Source: Pseudomonas viciae (lineage in GTDB: Bacteria; Pseudomonadota; Gammaproteobacteria; Pseudomonadales; Pseudomonadaceae). From it: a stretch of DNA of 64,000 nt. Shown one piece after another: positions 8,936 to 18,316 of the stretch (position 1 is its first letter; the number at the start of each line of letters is the position of its first letter). Under the pieces are notes generated by a model. The model was not told where the DNA came from. It ran no database searches and saw only the letters and a list, made by a program, of their open reading frames with translations. The translations under genes were made by a program, and so were the position numbers. The stretch spans positions 1,214,001-1,278,000 of the forward strand of contig NZ_CP035088.1 of the NCBI RefSeq assembly GCF_004786035.1. The letters run 5' to 3'.

Positions 8936-10360
8936 TCAATGCTTGAACATCACATGCCGCACCACCGTGTAGTCCTCCAGCCCATACATGGACATGTCCT
9001 TGCCATAGCCGGAACGTTTCTGACCGCCATGGGGCATTTCGCTGACGAGCATGAAGTGGGTGTTGACCCAGGTGCAGCCGTATTGCAGGCGTGCCGCCAG
9101 GCGATGGGCGCGGCCGATATCGGCGGTCCACACCGATGAGGCCAGGCCGTAGTCCGAATCGTTGGCCCAGGCCAGTACCTGCGCTTCGTCGACGAAGGGG
9201 GTGACGGATACCACCGGGCCGAAAACTTCCCGACGGACGATTTCGTCGTCCTGCTGGGCGTCGGCCAATACCGTTGGTTCGAAGAAGAACCCGTTGCCCT
9301 CCACCGCCTTGCCACCGGTGATCAGGCGGATATGCGGCTGGGCGATGGCCCGTTCGACGAACCCAGCCACGCGGTCACGGTGCTGGGCGGTGATCAGCGG
9401 CCCCATCTCGGTGTCTGGCGCCGTTTGCAGGCCATACATGATGCTGCTCACTGCGGCGCCGAGCTTTTCGACAAACTGCTCGTAGATGCCTTGCTGGGCA
9501 TAGATGCGGCACGCGGCGGTGCAGTCCTGGCCGGCGTTGTAGAAACCGAAGGTGCGGATGCCTTCCACCGCCGCGTCGATGTCAGCGTCGTCGAAAATGA
9601 GCACCGGGGCCTTGCCGCCCAGTTCCATGTGCGTGCGCTTGACGCTGTCGGCGGTGCTGGAAATGATGTTCGAACCGGTGGCAATGGACCCGGTCAGCGA
9701 CACCATGCGCACTTTCGGATGGGTCACCAGCGGCTGGCCGACAGTTTGCCCACGGCCGAACACCACGTTGAGCACACCCGCAGGGAAAATGTCCGACGCC
9801 AGTTCGGCCAGGCGCAACGCTGTCAGAGGGGTCTGTTCCGACGGCTTGAGCACCACGGTATTACCGGCGGCCAGGGCCGGGGCGATTTTCCAGGCGACCA
9901 TCATCAATGGGTAGTTCCACGGTGCGATGGAGGCGATCACACCCACCGGGTCGCGGCGGATCATCGAGGTGTGCCCCGGCAGGTATTCGCCACCCGCCGA
10001 GCCGTTCATGCAGCGGCTGGCGCCGGCAAAGAAGCGGAACACGTCGGCAATCGCCGGGATCTCGTCGTTCAGCGCGGCGCTCAAGGGTTTGCCGCAATTG
10101 TCCGACTCCAGCTTTGCCAGTTCTTCGCCGTGGGCTTCGATGGCATCGGCCAGTTTGAGCAACAGCAGGGAGCGGTCTTTGGGCGAGACCTGGGACCAGC
10201 TTTCGAAGGCACTGTCGGCCGCACGCACGGCGGCATCGACCTGGGCCTCGCTGGCTTCATTGATTTCCACCAGCACCCGGCCCAGTGCGGGGTTGAACAC
10301 GGCTTGGCCGGGGCCTTCGCCGTTCACCAGATGGCCGTTGATCAGCAGTTTGGTTTGCAT
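8936..10360 (-). CDS. patD: Gamma-aminobutyraldehyde dehydrogenase PatD
   Basis: 474-residue NAD-dependent aldehyde dehydrogenase, the same length as E. coli PatD (YdcW), which oxidises 4-aminobutyraldehyde to GABA in putrescine breakdown. Motifs are [10 protein letters not shown], the general-base glutamate in MELGGKAP, and the catalytic cysteine in [11 protein letters not shown] (first Cys), a spelling shared with PatD/Prr enzymes. Two ATGs lie six bases apart; AGAGGA is correctly spaced only for the second, at 10360. It is the last gene of the leftward ydc operon, 84 bases after ydcV with one REP core between. A paralogue lies at the head of the operon. Confidence 0.9.
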   Translation of the reverse strand: MQTKLLINGHLVNGEGPGQAVFNPALGRVLVEINEASEAQVDAAVRAADSAFESWSQVSPKDRSLLLLKLADAIEAHGEELAKLESDNCGKPLSAALNDEIPAIADVFRFFAGASRCMNGSAGGEYLPGHTSMIRRDPVGVIASIAPWNYPLMMVAWKIAPALAAGNTVVLKPSEQTPLTALRLAELASDIFPAGVLNVVFGRGQTVGQPLVTHPKVRMVSLTGSIATGSNIISSTADSVKRTHMELGGKAPVLIFDDADIDAAVEGIRTFGFYNAGQDCTAACRIYAQQGIYEQFVEKLGAAVSSIMYGLQTAPDTEMGPLITAQHRDRVAGFVERAIAQPHIRLITGGKAVEGNGFFFEPTVLADAQQDDEIVRREVFGPVVSVTPFVDEAQVLAWANDSDYGLASSVWTADIGRAHRLAARLQYGCTWVNTHFMLVSEMPHGGQKRSGYGKDMSMYGLEDYTVVRHVMFKH

Positions 10361-10394
10361 GTCCATGTCCTCTTGATTCTTGCTCTTGATCTGG

Positions 10395-10420
10395 GTGGGA
10401 GCGAGCAAGCCCGCTCCCAC
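10395..10420. repeat. Single REP palindrome, family A
   Basis: GTGGGAGCGAGCAAGCCCGCTCCCAC: a collapsed REP hairpin in the ydcV-patD gap, where it could weaken transcription or protect the mRNA end. Confidence 0.8.
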
Positions 10421-10444
10421 AAGGGATCCGGTTCACAGTGACAT

Positions 10445-11254
10445 TTATTTCCCACCACTCCCCGCCACGCTCTCACCACCCCGTGTCAGGTAATAAGCGC
10501 CCAGTATCGGCAGCATCGTCACGATCATCACCAGCATCGCCACCACGTTGGTCACCGGCACGTCGCGGGGGCGGCTGAGTTGGTTGAGCAGCCACAGTGG
10601 CAGGGTACGTTCGTGGCCGGCGGTGAAGGTGGTGACGATGATTTCGTCGAACGACAGCGCAAACGCCAGCATCCCGCCAGCCAGCAGTGCCGAGCCGAGA
10701 TTGGGCAGGATGATGTAGCGAAAGGTCTGCCAACCGTCGGCACCCAGGTCCATCGACGCCTCGATCAGGCTGTGGGAGGTGCGGCGCAGACGGGCGATAA
10801 CGTTGTTGTAGACGATCACCACACAGAAAGTCGCGTGGCCGACGATGATGGTGAACATCCCCGGCTCGATCCCGAGGGTCTTGAAGGTGGCCAGCAGGGC
10901 AATGCCGGTGATGATCCCCGGCAGGGCAATCGGCAGGATCAGCATCAGCGAAATGCCCTGCTTGCCGAAGAAGTCGCGCCGGTACAGCGCCGCTGAGGCC
11001 AACGTGCCGAGCACCATGGCGATCAGTGTGGCGATGGCCGCGATCTGCAGCGACAGCTTGATCGCCTCCAGCACATCCGGGCGCGCGAAGGCGACGCTGA
11101 ACCACTTCAGGGTCAGGCCCTTGGGCGGAAAGCTGAATGCCGCATCCTCGGTGTTGAAGGCGTAGAGGAAGATGATCAGGATCGGGAAGTGCAGAAACAC
11201 CAGCCCGCCCCAAGCGGCGATCTTCAGGCCCCAGGATGATTTTTCAGAGTGCAT
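10445..11254 (-). CDS. ydcV: ABC transporter permease, putrescine/spermidine type (YdcV/PotC-like)
   Basis: 269-residue inner-membrane permease with about six hydrophobic helices, the first being [18 protein letters not shown]. The cytoplasmic EAA loop, which docks on the ATPase, reads [20 protein letters not shown]. Like PotC it contributes half of the membrane channel for polyamine import. Its start overlaps the end of ydcU by 11 bases, so translation is coupled. Substrate is inferred from homology and from the neighbouring aminobutyraldehyde dehydrogenases. Confidence 0.92.
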   Translation of the reverse strand: MHSEKSSWGLKIAAWGGLVFLHFPILIIFLYAFNTEDAAFSFPPKGLTLKWFSVAFARPDVLEAIKLSLQIAAIATLIAMVLGTLASAALYRRDFFGKQGISLMLILPIALPGIITGIALLATFKTLGIEPGMFTIIVGHATFCVVIVYNNVIARLRRTSHSLIEASMDLGADGWQTFRYIILPNLGSALLAGGMLAFALSFDEIIVTTFTAGHERTLPLWLLNQLSRPRDVPVTNVVAMLVMIVTMLPILGAYYLTRGGESVAGSGGK

Positions 11255-12191
11255 CGAAAGCCCCCAGGCGCTTGACGATAGACAGGTAGATGGCGATCAG
11301 CACGATGGGCACCAGCGTGAATGCCGCCGCCATGGGCATGTTGCCGATGGCCCCTTGCTGGGCGTAGACCATGCTGCCGACGAAGTACCCCGGCGGGCCT
11401 ACCAGTTGGGGCACGATGAAATCCCCCAGGGTCAGTGAAAACGTGAAGATCGAGCCAGCGGCGATGCCTGGGATCGACAGCGGCAGAATCACCTGCATGA
11501 ACGTCTGGCGTGGCCTGGCCCCCAGGTCTGCCGAGGCTTGCAGCAGGGACGGCGGCAGCCGCTCCAGGGACGCCTGGATCGGCAGGATCATGAACGGCAG
11601 CCAGATGTAGACGAACACCAGGAAGCGGCCCAGGTGGGAGGTGGACAACGTGCTGCCGCCCACTCCGGGAATACCCAGCACGAATTGCAATACCGGGCCC
11701 AGCCCCAGGTGCTGGACGAACCATTGCGCCACGCCGCCCTTGGCCAGCAGCAGTGTCCAGGCATAGGCCTTGACGATATAGCTGGCCCACATCGGCAGCA
11801 TCACCGCGATGTAGAAAAATGCCTTGGTCTTGCCGCTGGTGTAGCGCGCCATGTAATAGGCAATCGGGAACGCGACGATGGCGCTGGCGATGGAGACCAC
11901 AATGGCCATGCTCAAGGTGCGCAAAATGATGTCGAAGTTCGAGGGCTGGAACAGCGCCGTGAAATTCGCCAGGGTCAGGTCCGGCGTGACCGCCATGGTG
12001 AAGTCGTCGAAGGTGTAGAAACCTTGCCACAGCAGAGTCAGCAGCGAGCCCAGGTAGATCGCGCCGAACCAGATCAGCGGCGGCACCAGCAGCATCGACA
12101 GGTACAGGTTTGGCCTTCGGTACAGCAGGTTGGAAAAGCGCCGCAACGGCGAGCCGGACGCAGGCGTTTGAGTGGCGGCGAGGGTGTTCAT
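11244..12191 (-). CDS. ydcU: ABC transporter permease, putrescine/spermidine type (YdcU/PotB-like)
   Basis: 315-residue inner-membrane permease, partner of YdcV. A 40-residue N-terminal extension precedes the first helix ([20 protein letters not shown]). Further helices follow, and the EAA-type loop reads [21 protein letters not shown] chose the ATG at 12191: GAGGTGTGAG, made from the last codons of ydcT, is its ribosome site and only one base separates the two genes. A longer frame to 12218 would overlap ydcT without need. Confidence 0.92.
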   Translation of the reverse strand: MNTLAATQTPASGSPLRRFSNLLYRRPNLYLSMLLVPPLIWFGAIYLGSLLTLLWQGFYTFDDFTMAVTPDLTLANFTALFQPSNFDIILRTLSMAIVVSIASAIVAFPIAYYMARYTSGKTKAFFYIAVMLPMWASYIVKAYAWTLLLAKGGVAQWFVQHLGLGPVLQFVLGIPGVGGSTLSTSHLGRFLVFVYIWLPFMILPIQASLERLPPSLLQASADLGARPRQTFMQVILPLSIPGIAAGSIFTFSLTLGDFIVPQLVGPPGYFVGSMVYAQQGAIGNMPMAAAFTLVPIVLIAIYLSIVKRLGAFDAL

Positions 12192-12192
12192 C

Positions 12193-13230
12193 TCACACCT
12201 CGGCGCTGATGGTGTCATGCAGCGCGATCATCGCCTCGCGGGCCCAGCGCACGCTGATGCGCTGGCCGGTCTGGTGCTGGGCACCGGTGTCGATCCACTG
12301 GGTATTGGCCTGGCTGAGGTTCAGGGTCTGGCCGTTTTCCAGTTTCAACTCGTAGCGCGTGGCGCTGCCTTGATACTGGATGTCGTGAAGCAGGCCGTGG
12401 ACTTCGATCTCATGGCCGGCCAACGGACCTTCGGCGAAACGCACGTGTTCCGGGCGGATCGAGAACGGCTGTGGATAACCGCTCAGTTGTTGGGCCAGCT
12501 CGCCACGAATCACGTTGGAGGTGCCGACGAACTCCGCGACGAAGGTGGTCGAAGGTTTCATGTACAGGTTGCGCGGCGTATCGACCTGTTCGATGCGGCC
12601 TTTGTTGAACACCGCCACGCGGTCGGACATCGACAGCGCTTCGGTCTGGTCATGGGTGACGAAAATGAAGGTGATGCCCAACTGGCGTTGCAGTTTCTTC
12701 AACTCGCCTTGCATCTGTTCACGCAGCTTCAGGTCGAGGGCACCCAAGGGCTCATCCAGCAGCAACACTCGCGGGCGATTGACCAAGGCGCGGGCCAGGG
12801 CCACGCGTTGGCGCTGGCCACCGGAGAGCTGCACTGGCTTGCGCTCGCCGTAGCCGCCGAGGGCAACCATCTCCAGTGCTTCGTCGGCGCGCTGGATGCG
12901 CTCGGCCTTGGCGACGCCTTTGACTTTCAAACCGTAGGCGACGTTGTCGCGCACGTTCATGTGCGGGAACAGCGCGTAATCCTGGAACACCGTGTTCACG
13001 TCCCGCTGATAGGGAGGCAGCCCGGCGGCTTCCTCGCCGTGGATGCGAATCGAGCCGGCACTGGGTTGTTCGAACCCGGCGATCAGTCGCAGGCAGGTGG
13101 TCTTGCCCGAGCCGGAAGGGCCCAGCATCGAAAAGAACTCGCCGTCCTGGATGTCGATGGAAACCCGGTCAACGGCCTTCACTTCGCCAAACTGACGGGA
13201 TACCTGGGTGAATTGGACTGCAAGTGTCAT
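12193..13230 (-). CDS. ydcT: ABC transporter ATP-binding protein (YdcT/PotA-like)
   Basis: 345-residue cytoplasmic ATPase that powers the YdcUV channel. Visible are the Walker A GPSGSGKTT, Q-loop FQDYALFPHM, signature LSGGQRQRVALARAL, Walker B VLLLDEP with D-loop GALD, and the switch histidine in FVTHDQTEAL. The last 100 residues form the TOBE domain of PotA-type importers. The ATG at 13230 is preferred over one 15 bases upstream because GGAG precedes it by about ten bases. The gene follows ydcS after a 193-base gap containing a REP doublet. Confidence 0.95.
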   Translation of the reverse strand: MTLAVQFTQVSRQFGEVKAVDRVSIDIQDGEFFSMLGPSGSGKTTCLRLIAGFEQPSAGSIRIHGEEAAGLPPYQRDVNTVFQDYALFPHMNVRDNVAYGLKVKGVAKAERIQRADEALEMVALGGYGERKPVQLSGGQRQRVALARALVNRPRVLLLDEPLGALDLKLREQMQGELKKLQRQLGITFIFVTHDQTEALSMSDRVAVFNKGRIEQVDTPRNLYMKPSTTFVAEFVGTSNVIRGELAQQLSGYPQPFSIRPEHVRFAEGPLAGHEIEVHGLLHDIQYQGSATRYELKLENGQTLNLSQANTQWIDTGAQHQTGQRISVRWAREAMIALHDTISAEV

Positions 13231-13292
13231 GGTGCGGGGCTCCAAAAAGCGCGACTTCTATTGGATTGTTGGTGGGGGCCGGACATCGGATC

Positions 13293-13380
13293 TGTGGGAG
13301 CAAAGCTTGCTCGCGATACAGGCGCCTCGGTTCCCCGAGAGACCGCGTCATCTTCATCGCGGGCAAGCCTTGCTCCCACA
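13293..13380. repeat. REP doublet, family A variant
   Basis: Inverted pair TGTGGGAGCAAAGCTTGCTC ... GCGGGCAAGCCTTGCTCCCACA between ydcS and ydcT. Its hairpins may lower transcription of ydcTUV relative to the binding protein. Confidence 0.85.
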
Positions 13381-13423
13381 CAAGAGCGGTGTTCAGCTAC
13401 GTTTCCTGAGCCAACTGAAGGGC

Positions 13424-14575
13424 TTAGCGCCCACCCATGATCGCAATGTAGTCCTGGGTCCAGCGGCTGTACGGCACGAACTTGCCGCCCTCGGCCTGTG
13501 GGGTTTTCCAGAAGGCGATCTTGTCGAACTGGTCGAAGCCGTTGGTCTTGCAGCCTTCGGCACCGAGCAGCTCGCTGCCCTGGCACGCCGCCGGAACCGC
13601 CGGCAACGAACCGAACCACGCGGCCACGTCACCCTGGACTTTTGGCTGCAGCGACCAGTCCATCCATTTGTACGCGCAGTTGGGGTGCTTGGCCTCGGCG
13701 TGCAGCATCGTGGTGTCGGCCCAACCGGTGGCGCCTTCTTTCGGAATGGTCGAGGCGATCGGTTGCTTCTCGTTCATCAGGCCGTTGACCTGATACGGCC
13801 AGGCGCCGGACGCCACCACGCCTTCGTTCTTGAAATCGCTCATCTGCACGGTGGTGTCGTGCCAGTAGCGGTGGATCAACGGTTGCTGGGCCCGCAGCAA
13901 TTCCAGCACGGCCTTGTACTGCGCCTCGTCGAGTTGATACGGGTCCTTGATGCCCAGCTCAGGCTTGGCGGTCTTGAGGTACAACGCCGCGTCGGCGATG
14001 TAGATCGGGCCATCGTAGGCTTGCACGCGGCCTTTGTTCGACTTGCCATCGGGCAGGTTCTGGGCGTTGAACAGCACACCCCAACTGGTCGGCGCCTGCT
14101 TGAACACCTCGGTGTTGTACATCAGCACGTTCGGGCCCCACTGATACGGGGTGCCGTAGGTCTGCTGGTTGACCACGTACCACGGTGCATCCTTGAGGCG
14201 CGGGTCGAGGTTTTTCCAATTGCTGATCAGCGCGGTGTTGATCGGCTGCACCCGCTTGCCGGCAATCAGCCGCAGCGAGGCGTCGCCCGAGGCGGTGACC
14301 AGGTCGTAGCCGCCCTTGGTCATCAGGCTGACCATTTCGTCAGACGTCGCGGCGGTTTTCACATTGACCTTGCAGCCGGTTTCCTTCTCGAAACCGGTCA
14401 CCCAGTCGTAGGCCTTGTCGCTTTCACCGCGTTCGATGTAACCCGGCCAGGCAACGATATCCAATTGGCCTTCGCCAGCACCAATGGCCTTGAGCGGTTC
14501 GGCGGCCTGGAGGCTGACACTGGTCAGCAGCGCCGTGGTGATTGCGCTGAGCAATACGGTCTTGTGCGCGTACAT
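13424..14575 (-). CDS. ydcS: ABC transporter periplasmic substrate-binding protein (YdcS/PotD-like)
   Basis: 383-residue periplasmic binding protein. It has a Sec signal peptide (KTVLLSAITTALLTSVSLQA, cleaved before AEP at about residue 25) and very high similarity to E. coli YdcS. Diagnostic blocks are LDIVAWPGYIERGESDKAYD, TAATSDEMVSLMTKGGYDLV and the C-terminal FVPYSRWTQDYIAIMGGR. AGAGGGA precedes the ATG. YdcS is reported as a putative putrescine/spermidine-binding protein, with a separate reported activity in polyhydroxybutyrate synthesis. Here it sits between two aminobutyraldehyde dehydrogenase genes, which supports polyamine use. Confidence 0.94.
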   Translation of the reverse strand: MYAHKTVLLSAITTALLTSVSLQAAEPLKAIGAGEGQLDIVAWPGYIERGESDKAYDWVTGFEKETGCKVNVKTAATSDEMVSLMTKGGYDLVTASGDASLRLIAGKRVQPINTALISNWKNLDPRLKDAPWYVVNQQTYGTPYQWGPNVLMYNTEVFKQAPTSWGVLFNAQNLPDGKSNKGRVQAYDGPIYIADAALYLKTAKPELGIKDPYQLDEAQYKAVLELLRAQQPLIHRYWHDTTVQMSDFKNEGVVASGAWPYQVNGLMNEKQPIASTIPKEGATGWADTTMLHAEAKHPNCAYKWMDWSLQPKVQGDVAAWFGSLPAVPAACQGSELLGAEGCKTNGFDQFDKIAFWKTPQAEGGKFVPYSRWTQDYIAIMGGR

Positions 14576-14665
14576 GGAAATCCCTCTTGCTTTAATTATG
14601 GTCGGGGCAGTGTTTCAACGGGGTGAAGCGCCATTGAAGGCCTGTTATTAGAGTAGTGCTGTTAT

Positions 14666-16123
14666 CTACAGATGCTGGCCGTGGCGGGCCATGATGTGGC
14701 GCACCACGCTGTAGTCCTGAAGCGAATCACTGGACAGATCTTTCCCATAGCCCGAGCGTTTCAGGCCGCCGTGGGGCATTTCGCTGACTAGCATGAAGTG
14801 GCTGTTGATCCAGGTGCAGCCGTATTGCAGCCGCGCCGCCACCTGCATCGCCTTGTCCAGGTTCTGGGTCCACACCGAGGAAGCCAGGCCGTACTCGGAA
14901 TCGTTGGCCCAGTCCACCGCCTGGCTGAGTTCATCAAAGCGGGTCACGGTGACCACCGGGCCGAATACCTCGCGCTGGACGATTTCATCGCTCTGCTTGC
15001 AGCCGGCCAGCAGCGTGGGCTGGTAATAGAAGCCCGCGCCGGAGTGCACCGCCGCGCCGGTAATGCGTTCGATGTGCGGTTGGCCGAGGGCGCGTTCGAC
15101 GAAACTGGCGACGCGGTCGCGCTGGCGGGTGCTGATCAGCGGGCCGATTTCATTATCGGCATCGCGCTTGCCGGCAAAGCGCAGGCTGCTGACCGCGGCG
15201 CCGAGTTCGGCCACCAGCCGGTCGTGAATCGCGCCCTGGGCGTAGATTCGGCACGCTGCGGTGCAATCCTGCCCGGCGTTGTAGTAACCGTAAGTGCGCA
15301 CGCCTTCGACCACCGCCTGGAGGTCGGCGTCGTCGCACACGATCACCGGCGCCTTGCCCCCCAGTTCCAGGTGCGTGCGCTTGAGGGTTTTCGCCGCCGC
15401 CTGGAGGATTTTCTGCCCGGTGACGATATCGCCGGTCAGCGAAACCATACGCACTTTGGGATGGCTGACCAGATGGCTGCCGACCCCTTCACCGCCCCCG
15501 CAGATGATGTTGATCACGCCTCGCGGCAGGATCTCGGCCAGTGTTGGCGCCAGGGCCAGAATCGACAGCGGCGTGTGTTCTGACGGCTTGAACACCAAGG
15601 TATTGCCGGCGGCCAGGGCCGGGGCGATCTTCCAGGCGGCCATCATGATCGGGTAATTCCACGGCGCAATGGACGCCACCACGCCAATCGGGTCGCGGCG
15701 CACCATGCTGGTGTAGCCAGGCAAGTATTCGCCACTGAGCTGGCCGGTCTGGCAGCGCACAGCCCCGGCGAAGAAACGGAACACGTCCACCGTGGCGCTC
15801 AAGTCATCCTGCCGCGCCAGATGCAGCGGCTTGCCGCAGTTCAGGGATTCGAGGCGGGCCAGGTAGTCGGCGTTTTTTTCGATGGTGCTGGCAATCTCCA
15901 GCAGCAGGTTCGAGCGTTGTTGCGGCGTGGTGCGCGACCAGCCGGCGAAGGCGCGATGGGCCGCCAGGATCGCCGCTTCGACTTGCTCGGTGCCGGCTTC
16001 GGCGATGTGCGCCAGGACTTCGCCGGTGGCCGGGTTGAGGATCGGCTCGACAATGCCGTCACCGGGAACCAGTTCACCGTCGATCAGCAAGGCGGTGCAT
16101 AACGGGGTTTGCGTGCCAGCCAT
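14666..16123 (-). CDS. Second gamma-aminobutyraldehyde dehydrogenase-like enzyme
   Basis: 485-residue NAD-dependent aldehyde dehydrogenase, clearly a paralogue of the patD product 4 kb away. It shares [20 protein letters not shown], the glutamate motif HLELGGKAP, the catalytic-cysteine block [11 protein letters not shown] and the C-terminal [16 protein letters not shown]. The N-terminus is about ten residues longer. It heads the leftward ydc cluster, 90 bases before ydcS. The ribosome site (AAGAGAAA) is weak. It may prefer another omega-amino aldehyde, such as 3-aminopropionaldehyde from spermidine, but this is inference. Confidence 0.87.
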   Translation of the reverse strand: MAGTQTPLCTALLIDGELVPGDGIVEPILNPATGEVLAHIAEAGTEQVEAAILAAHRAFAGWSRTTPQQRSNLLLEIASTIEKNADYLARLESLNCGKPLHLARQDDLSATVDVFRFFAGAVRCQTGQLSGEYLPGYTSMVRRDPIGVVASIAPWNYPIMMAAWKIAPALAAGNTLVFKPSEHTPLSILALAPTLAEILPRGVINIICGGGEGVGSHLVSHPKVRMVSLTGDIVTGQKILQAAAKTLKRTHLELGGKAPVIVCDDADLQAVVEGVRTYGYYNAGQDCTAACRIYAQGAIHDRLVAELGAAVSSLRFAGKRDADNEIGPLISTRQRDRVASFVERALGQPHIERITGAAVHSGAGFYYQPTLLAGCKQSDEIVQREVFGPVVTVTRFDELSQAVDWANDSEYGLASSVWTQNLDKAMQVAARLQYGCTWINSHFMLVSEMPHGGLKRSGYGKDLSSDSLQDYSVVRHIMARHGQHL

Positions 16124-16174
16124 GTCCGATTTCTCTTTTAAGGGTGACTACTGCTGTCAGTTAAAAACAGTACC

Positions 16175-16204
16175 TGTGGGAGACGAACAAACTGGGTTCC
16201 CACA
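16175..16204. repeat. Short inverted repeat, decayed REP-like
   Basis: The arms TGTGGGA and TCCCACA lie about 16 nt apart in the 155-base gap between the LysR gene and the dehydrogenase. It looks like a REP that has lost its core. An operator role is possible but unsupported. Confidence 0.4.
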
Positions 16205-16278
16205 GAAAGGGGTGGCGCAGTCAGATTAGTGCTCAGATCCGAGGACAACAAATTCTAAATATTCAAGGCTGCATTCGA

Positions 16279-17193
16279 TTAAATAGATGGCTTGCGTCCG
16301 CCATGGGGAATTTCCCGGGCGACGGTCAGGAATGGATCGACCATGGCTGGCCGCGCCGTGCCTCGGCGCCAGGCCAGGCCGACGTCAAGGGTCTGGTTGA
16401 GGTCGGCAATCGGGCGCGCCTCGATGATGTCGCCTTCCAGCGACCAGGGGCGGTAGGTCATGTCGGGCTGAATCGACACCCCCAAGCCGGCCGCCACCAG
16501 GCTGCGCACCGCTTCGGTCGAGGCGGTGCGCAGGCTGATCTTCGGCTGCAGGCCGGCGCCACGCCACAGGCGCTGGGCGTTGCGATCCATCTCATCGACG
16601 TTGAGCTGGATCAACGGCTCGCGAGCCACGTCGGCCAGGTTGATGCTGTCGTGTTCAAGCAGCGGATGCTGCGCCGGTAGCCACAAACGGTACGGCGAAT
16701 GCGTCAGTACTTCGGTCTGCAAGGCGTGGCGGTCTTCGAGGTTGGACAGGATCAGCACCCCGACATCGATTTCACCGCTGACCAGCAGGTGCTCGATGTA
16801 CGGCCGTTCATCCTCCATCACGCGAATGTCCACATTGGGGTAGGCGCGCTGGAAGCGGGTCAGCAGATCCGCCAGGTAATAACCGGCGACCAGGCTGGTC
16901 ACCCCGATGGTGACGTGGCCAGCCACCTGGTCGGTGCTGTGTTGCAGGCTGCGCTTGGCGTTGTCGACCGTGGCCAGGATCACATGGGCCTGGCGCAGGA
17001 ATTGATGCCCCTGGTGAGTCAGGGTCATGCCTTTGGCGTGGCGGTTGAACAGGCTGACGCCGATTTCCTGTTCCAACTGCTGGATAGCCAGGGTCAGGGT
17101 GGACTGGGAAATGAAGGCGGTTTGCGCGGCAGCGGAGATCGAGCCGGTTTCGGCCACGGCGATGAAATGGCGGATCTGACGCAGGGTCATCAT
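16279..17193 (-). CDS. LysR-family transcriptional regulator
   Basis: 304-residue regulator: an N-terminal winged helix-turn-helix (LRQIRHFIAVAETGSISAAA ... LTLAIQQLEQEIGVSLFNR), a linker helix, then a periplasmic-binding-protein-like effector domain (HVTIGVTSLVAGYYLADLL). Two adjacent ATGs (17190 and 17193) give the normal family N-terminus MMTLRQIRHF. A start at 17253 would add 20 poorly conserved residues, and no candidate has a strong ribosome site. It reads in the same direction as the dehydrogenase/ydc cluster and is probably its regulator, by position only. Its ligand is unknown. Confidence 0.87.
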   Translation of the reverse strand: MMTLRQIRHFIAVAETGSISAAAQTAFISQSTLTLAIQQLEQEIGVSLFNRHAKGMTLTHQGHQFLRQAHVILATVDNAKRSLQHSTDQVAGHVTIGVTSLVAGYYLADLLTRFQRAYPNVDIRVMEDERPYIEHLLVSGEIDVGVLILSNLEDRHALQTEVLTHSPYRLWLPAQHPLLEHDSINLADVAREPLIQLNVDEMDRNAQRLWRGAGLQPKISLRTASTEAVRSLVAAGLGVSIQPDMTYRPWSLEGDIIEARPIADLNQTLDVGLAWRRGTARPAMVDPFLTVAREIPHGGRKPSI

Positions 17194-17368
17194 GGACGAA
17201 TACCCGGTGGACGGTTTTATCGATGTCCTGGAGTGTATATCGTTTTTTTTCATGGTGGCTTAAAGCCTAGGCAACATCTCGAAGCAATCTCGCCGGGGGC
17301 ACCGGGCACTTTCGTTCTAGGCTGGTGGCCTTAATGATCCGGTTAACCCGAATGTGTGGAGGTCGCAA

Positions 17369-18079
17369 ATGAACACCCGTGGATTGCTCGATCAGCTACT
17401 CAAGTCCGGTCAGGAGATGTTGCAGAACAAGGCTGGCGGTGCCCAAGGCAAGTCGTCCGGTGGTTTGGGCGGTTTGCTCGGCGGCTCCGGTGGCCTGGGC
17501 GGCATGCTTTCCGGCGCGGGTGGCGGGGCCTTGGCCGCCGGGGCCATGGGCCTGCTACTGGGCAACAAGAAAGCCCGTAACTTCGGCGGCAAGGCCCTGG
17601 CCTATGGGGGTTTGGCCGCCCTGGGCGTGATCGCCTACAAAGCCTATGGCAACTGGCAGGCCCAGCAGGGCACTGCGCCGAAAACCGAACCGCAGACCCT
17701 GGACCGCGTTCCTGCGGCGCAGGTCGAGCAACACAGCCAGGCGATCCTCACGGCCTTGGTGGCAGCGGCCAAGGCCGATGGCCATGTGGACGAGCGTGAG
17801 CGTCAGTTGATCGAGGGCGAATTCACCAAGCTGGACAATGACCAGGAACTGCAGCACTGGCTGCACGCTGAACTCAACAAACCCCTGGACCCCACCGACG
17901 TCGCCCGCGCCGCCAGCACCCCGGAAATGGCCGCGGAGATGTACATCGCCAGCGTGATGCTGGTGGACGAAGAAAATTTCATGGAAAAATCCTACCTCGA
18001 TGAACTGGCGCGACAACTCAAGCTGGAACCGGGGTTGAAGGTGGAGCTGGAGAAGCAGGTTCGGCAGGCTGCTGTATAG
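17369..18079 (+). CDS. DUF533/TerB-like protein (YebE family)
   Basis: 236-residue protein in three parts. The first is an N-terminal helix (MNTRGLLDQLLKSGQEML). The second is a very Gly-rich hydrophobic region at about residues 30-95 (GGLGGLLGGSGGLGGML ... ALAYGGLAALGVIAYKAYG) that may insert in the inner membrane. The third is a C-terminal TerB-like helical domain (ALVAAAKADGHVDERERQLI) with acidic residues able to bind metal. This is the DUF533 architecture of E. coli YebE, an envelope-stress protein of unknown mechanism. GGAGGT lies nine bases before the ATG. The gene is divergent from the LysR gene. Confidence 0.88.
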   Translation: MNTRGLLDQLLKSGQEMLQNKAGGAQGKSSGGLGGLLGGSGGLGGMLSGAGGGALAAGAMGLLLGNKKARNFGGKALAYGGLAALGVIAYKAYGNWQAQQGTAPKTEPQTLDRVPAAQVEQHSQAILTALVAAAKADGHVDERERQLIEGEFTKLDNDQELQHWLHAELNKPLDPTDVARAASTPEMAAEMYIASVMLVDEENFMEKSYLDELARQLKLEPGLKVELEKQVRQAAV

Positions 18080-18100
18080 AACAGTCCCAACATTATTCCC

Positions 18101-18189
18101 TGTGGGAGCGAGCTTGCTCGCGATGGCGCCCGGTCAGTCACAGCATCGTTGGCTGATGCACCGCTATCGCGAGCAAGCTCGCTCCCACA
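18101..18189. repeat. REP doublet, family A
   Basis: Inverted pair TGTGGGAGCGAGCTTGCTCG ... CGAGCAAGCTCGCTCCCACA between the DUF533 gene and wspA. Confidence 0.9.
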
Positions 18190-18316
18190 GGGGGTATTGC
18201 TCATCTTGAGAAAACAGCGAGCCTCGGCCGCGCCAAAATCACTCCATCCCGCCTTACAGATGCCACACCACCCTCGGCTATACTCCCCAGCATTTCAAAG
18301 GCCCCGAGGTTTTACT

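Noticed and set aside
12172..13440. Long plus-strand frame opposite ydcT
   Set aside because: It covers the ATPase gene in antisense and runs into a REP; the minus-strand product has all ABC ATPase motifs.
8936..17193. ydc cassette as a mobile island
   Set aside because: No integrase, transposase, tRNA boundary or direct repeat flanks it, and base use looks like its neighbours.
18149..18316. Extended N-terminus of WspA
   Set aside because: The extra stretch lies in a REP element and low-quality sequence; GTG at 18317 gives the normal WspA start.
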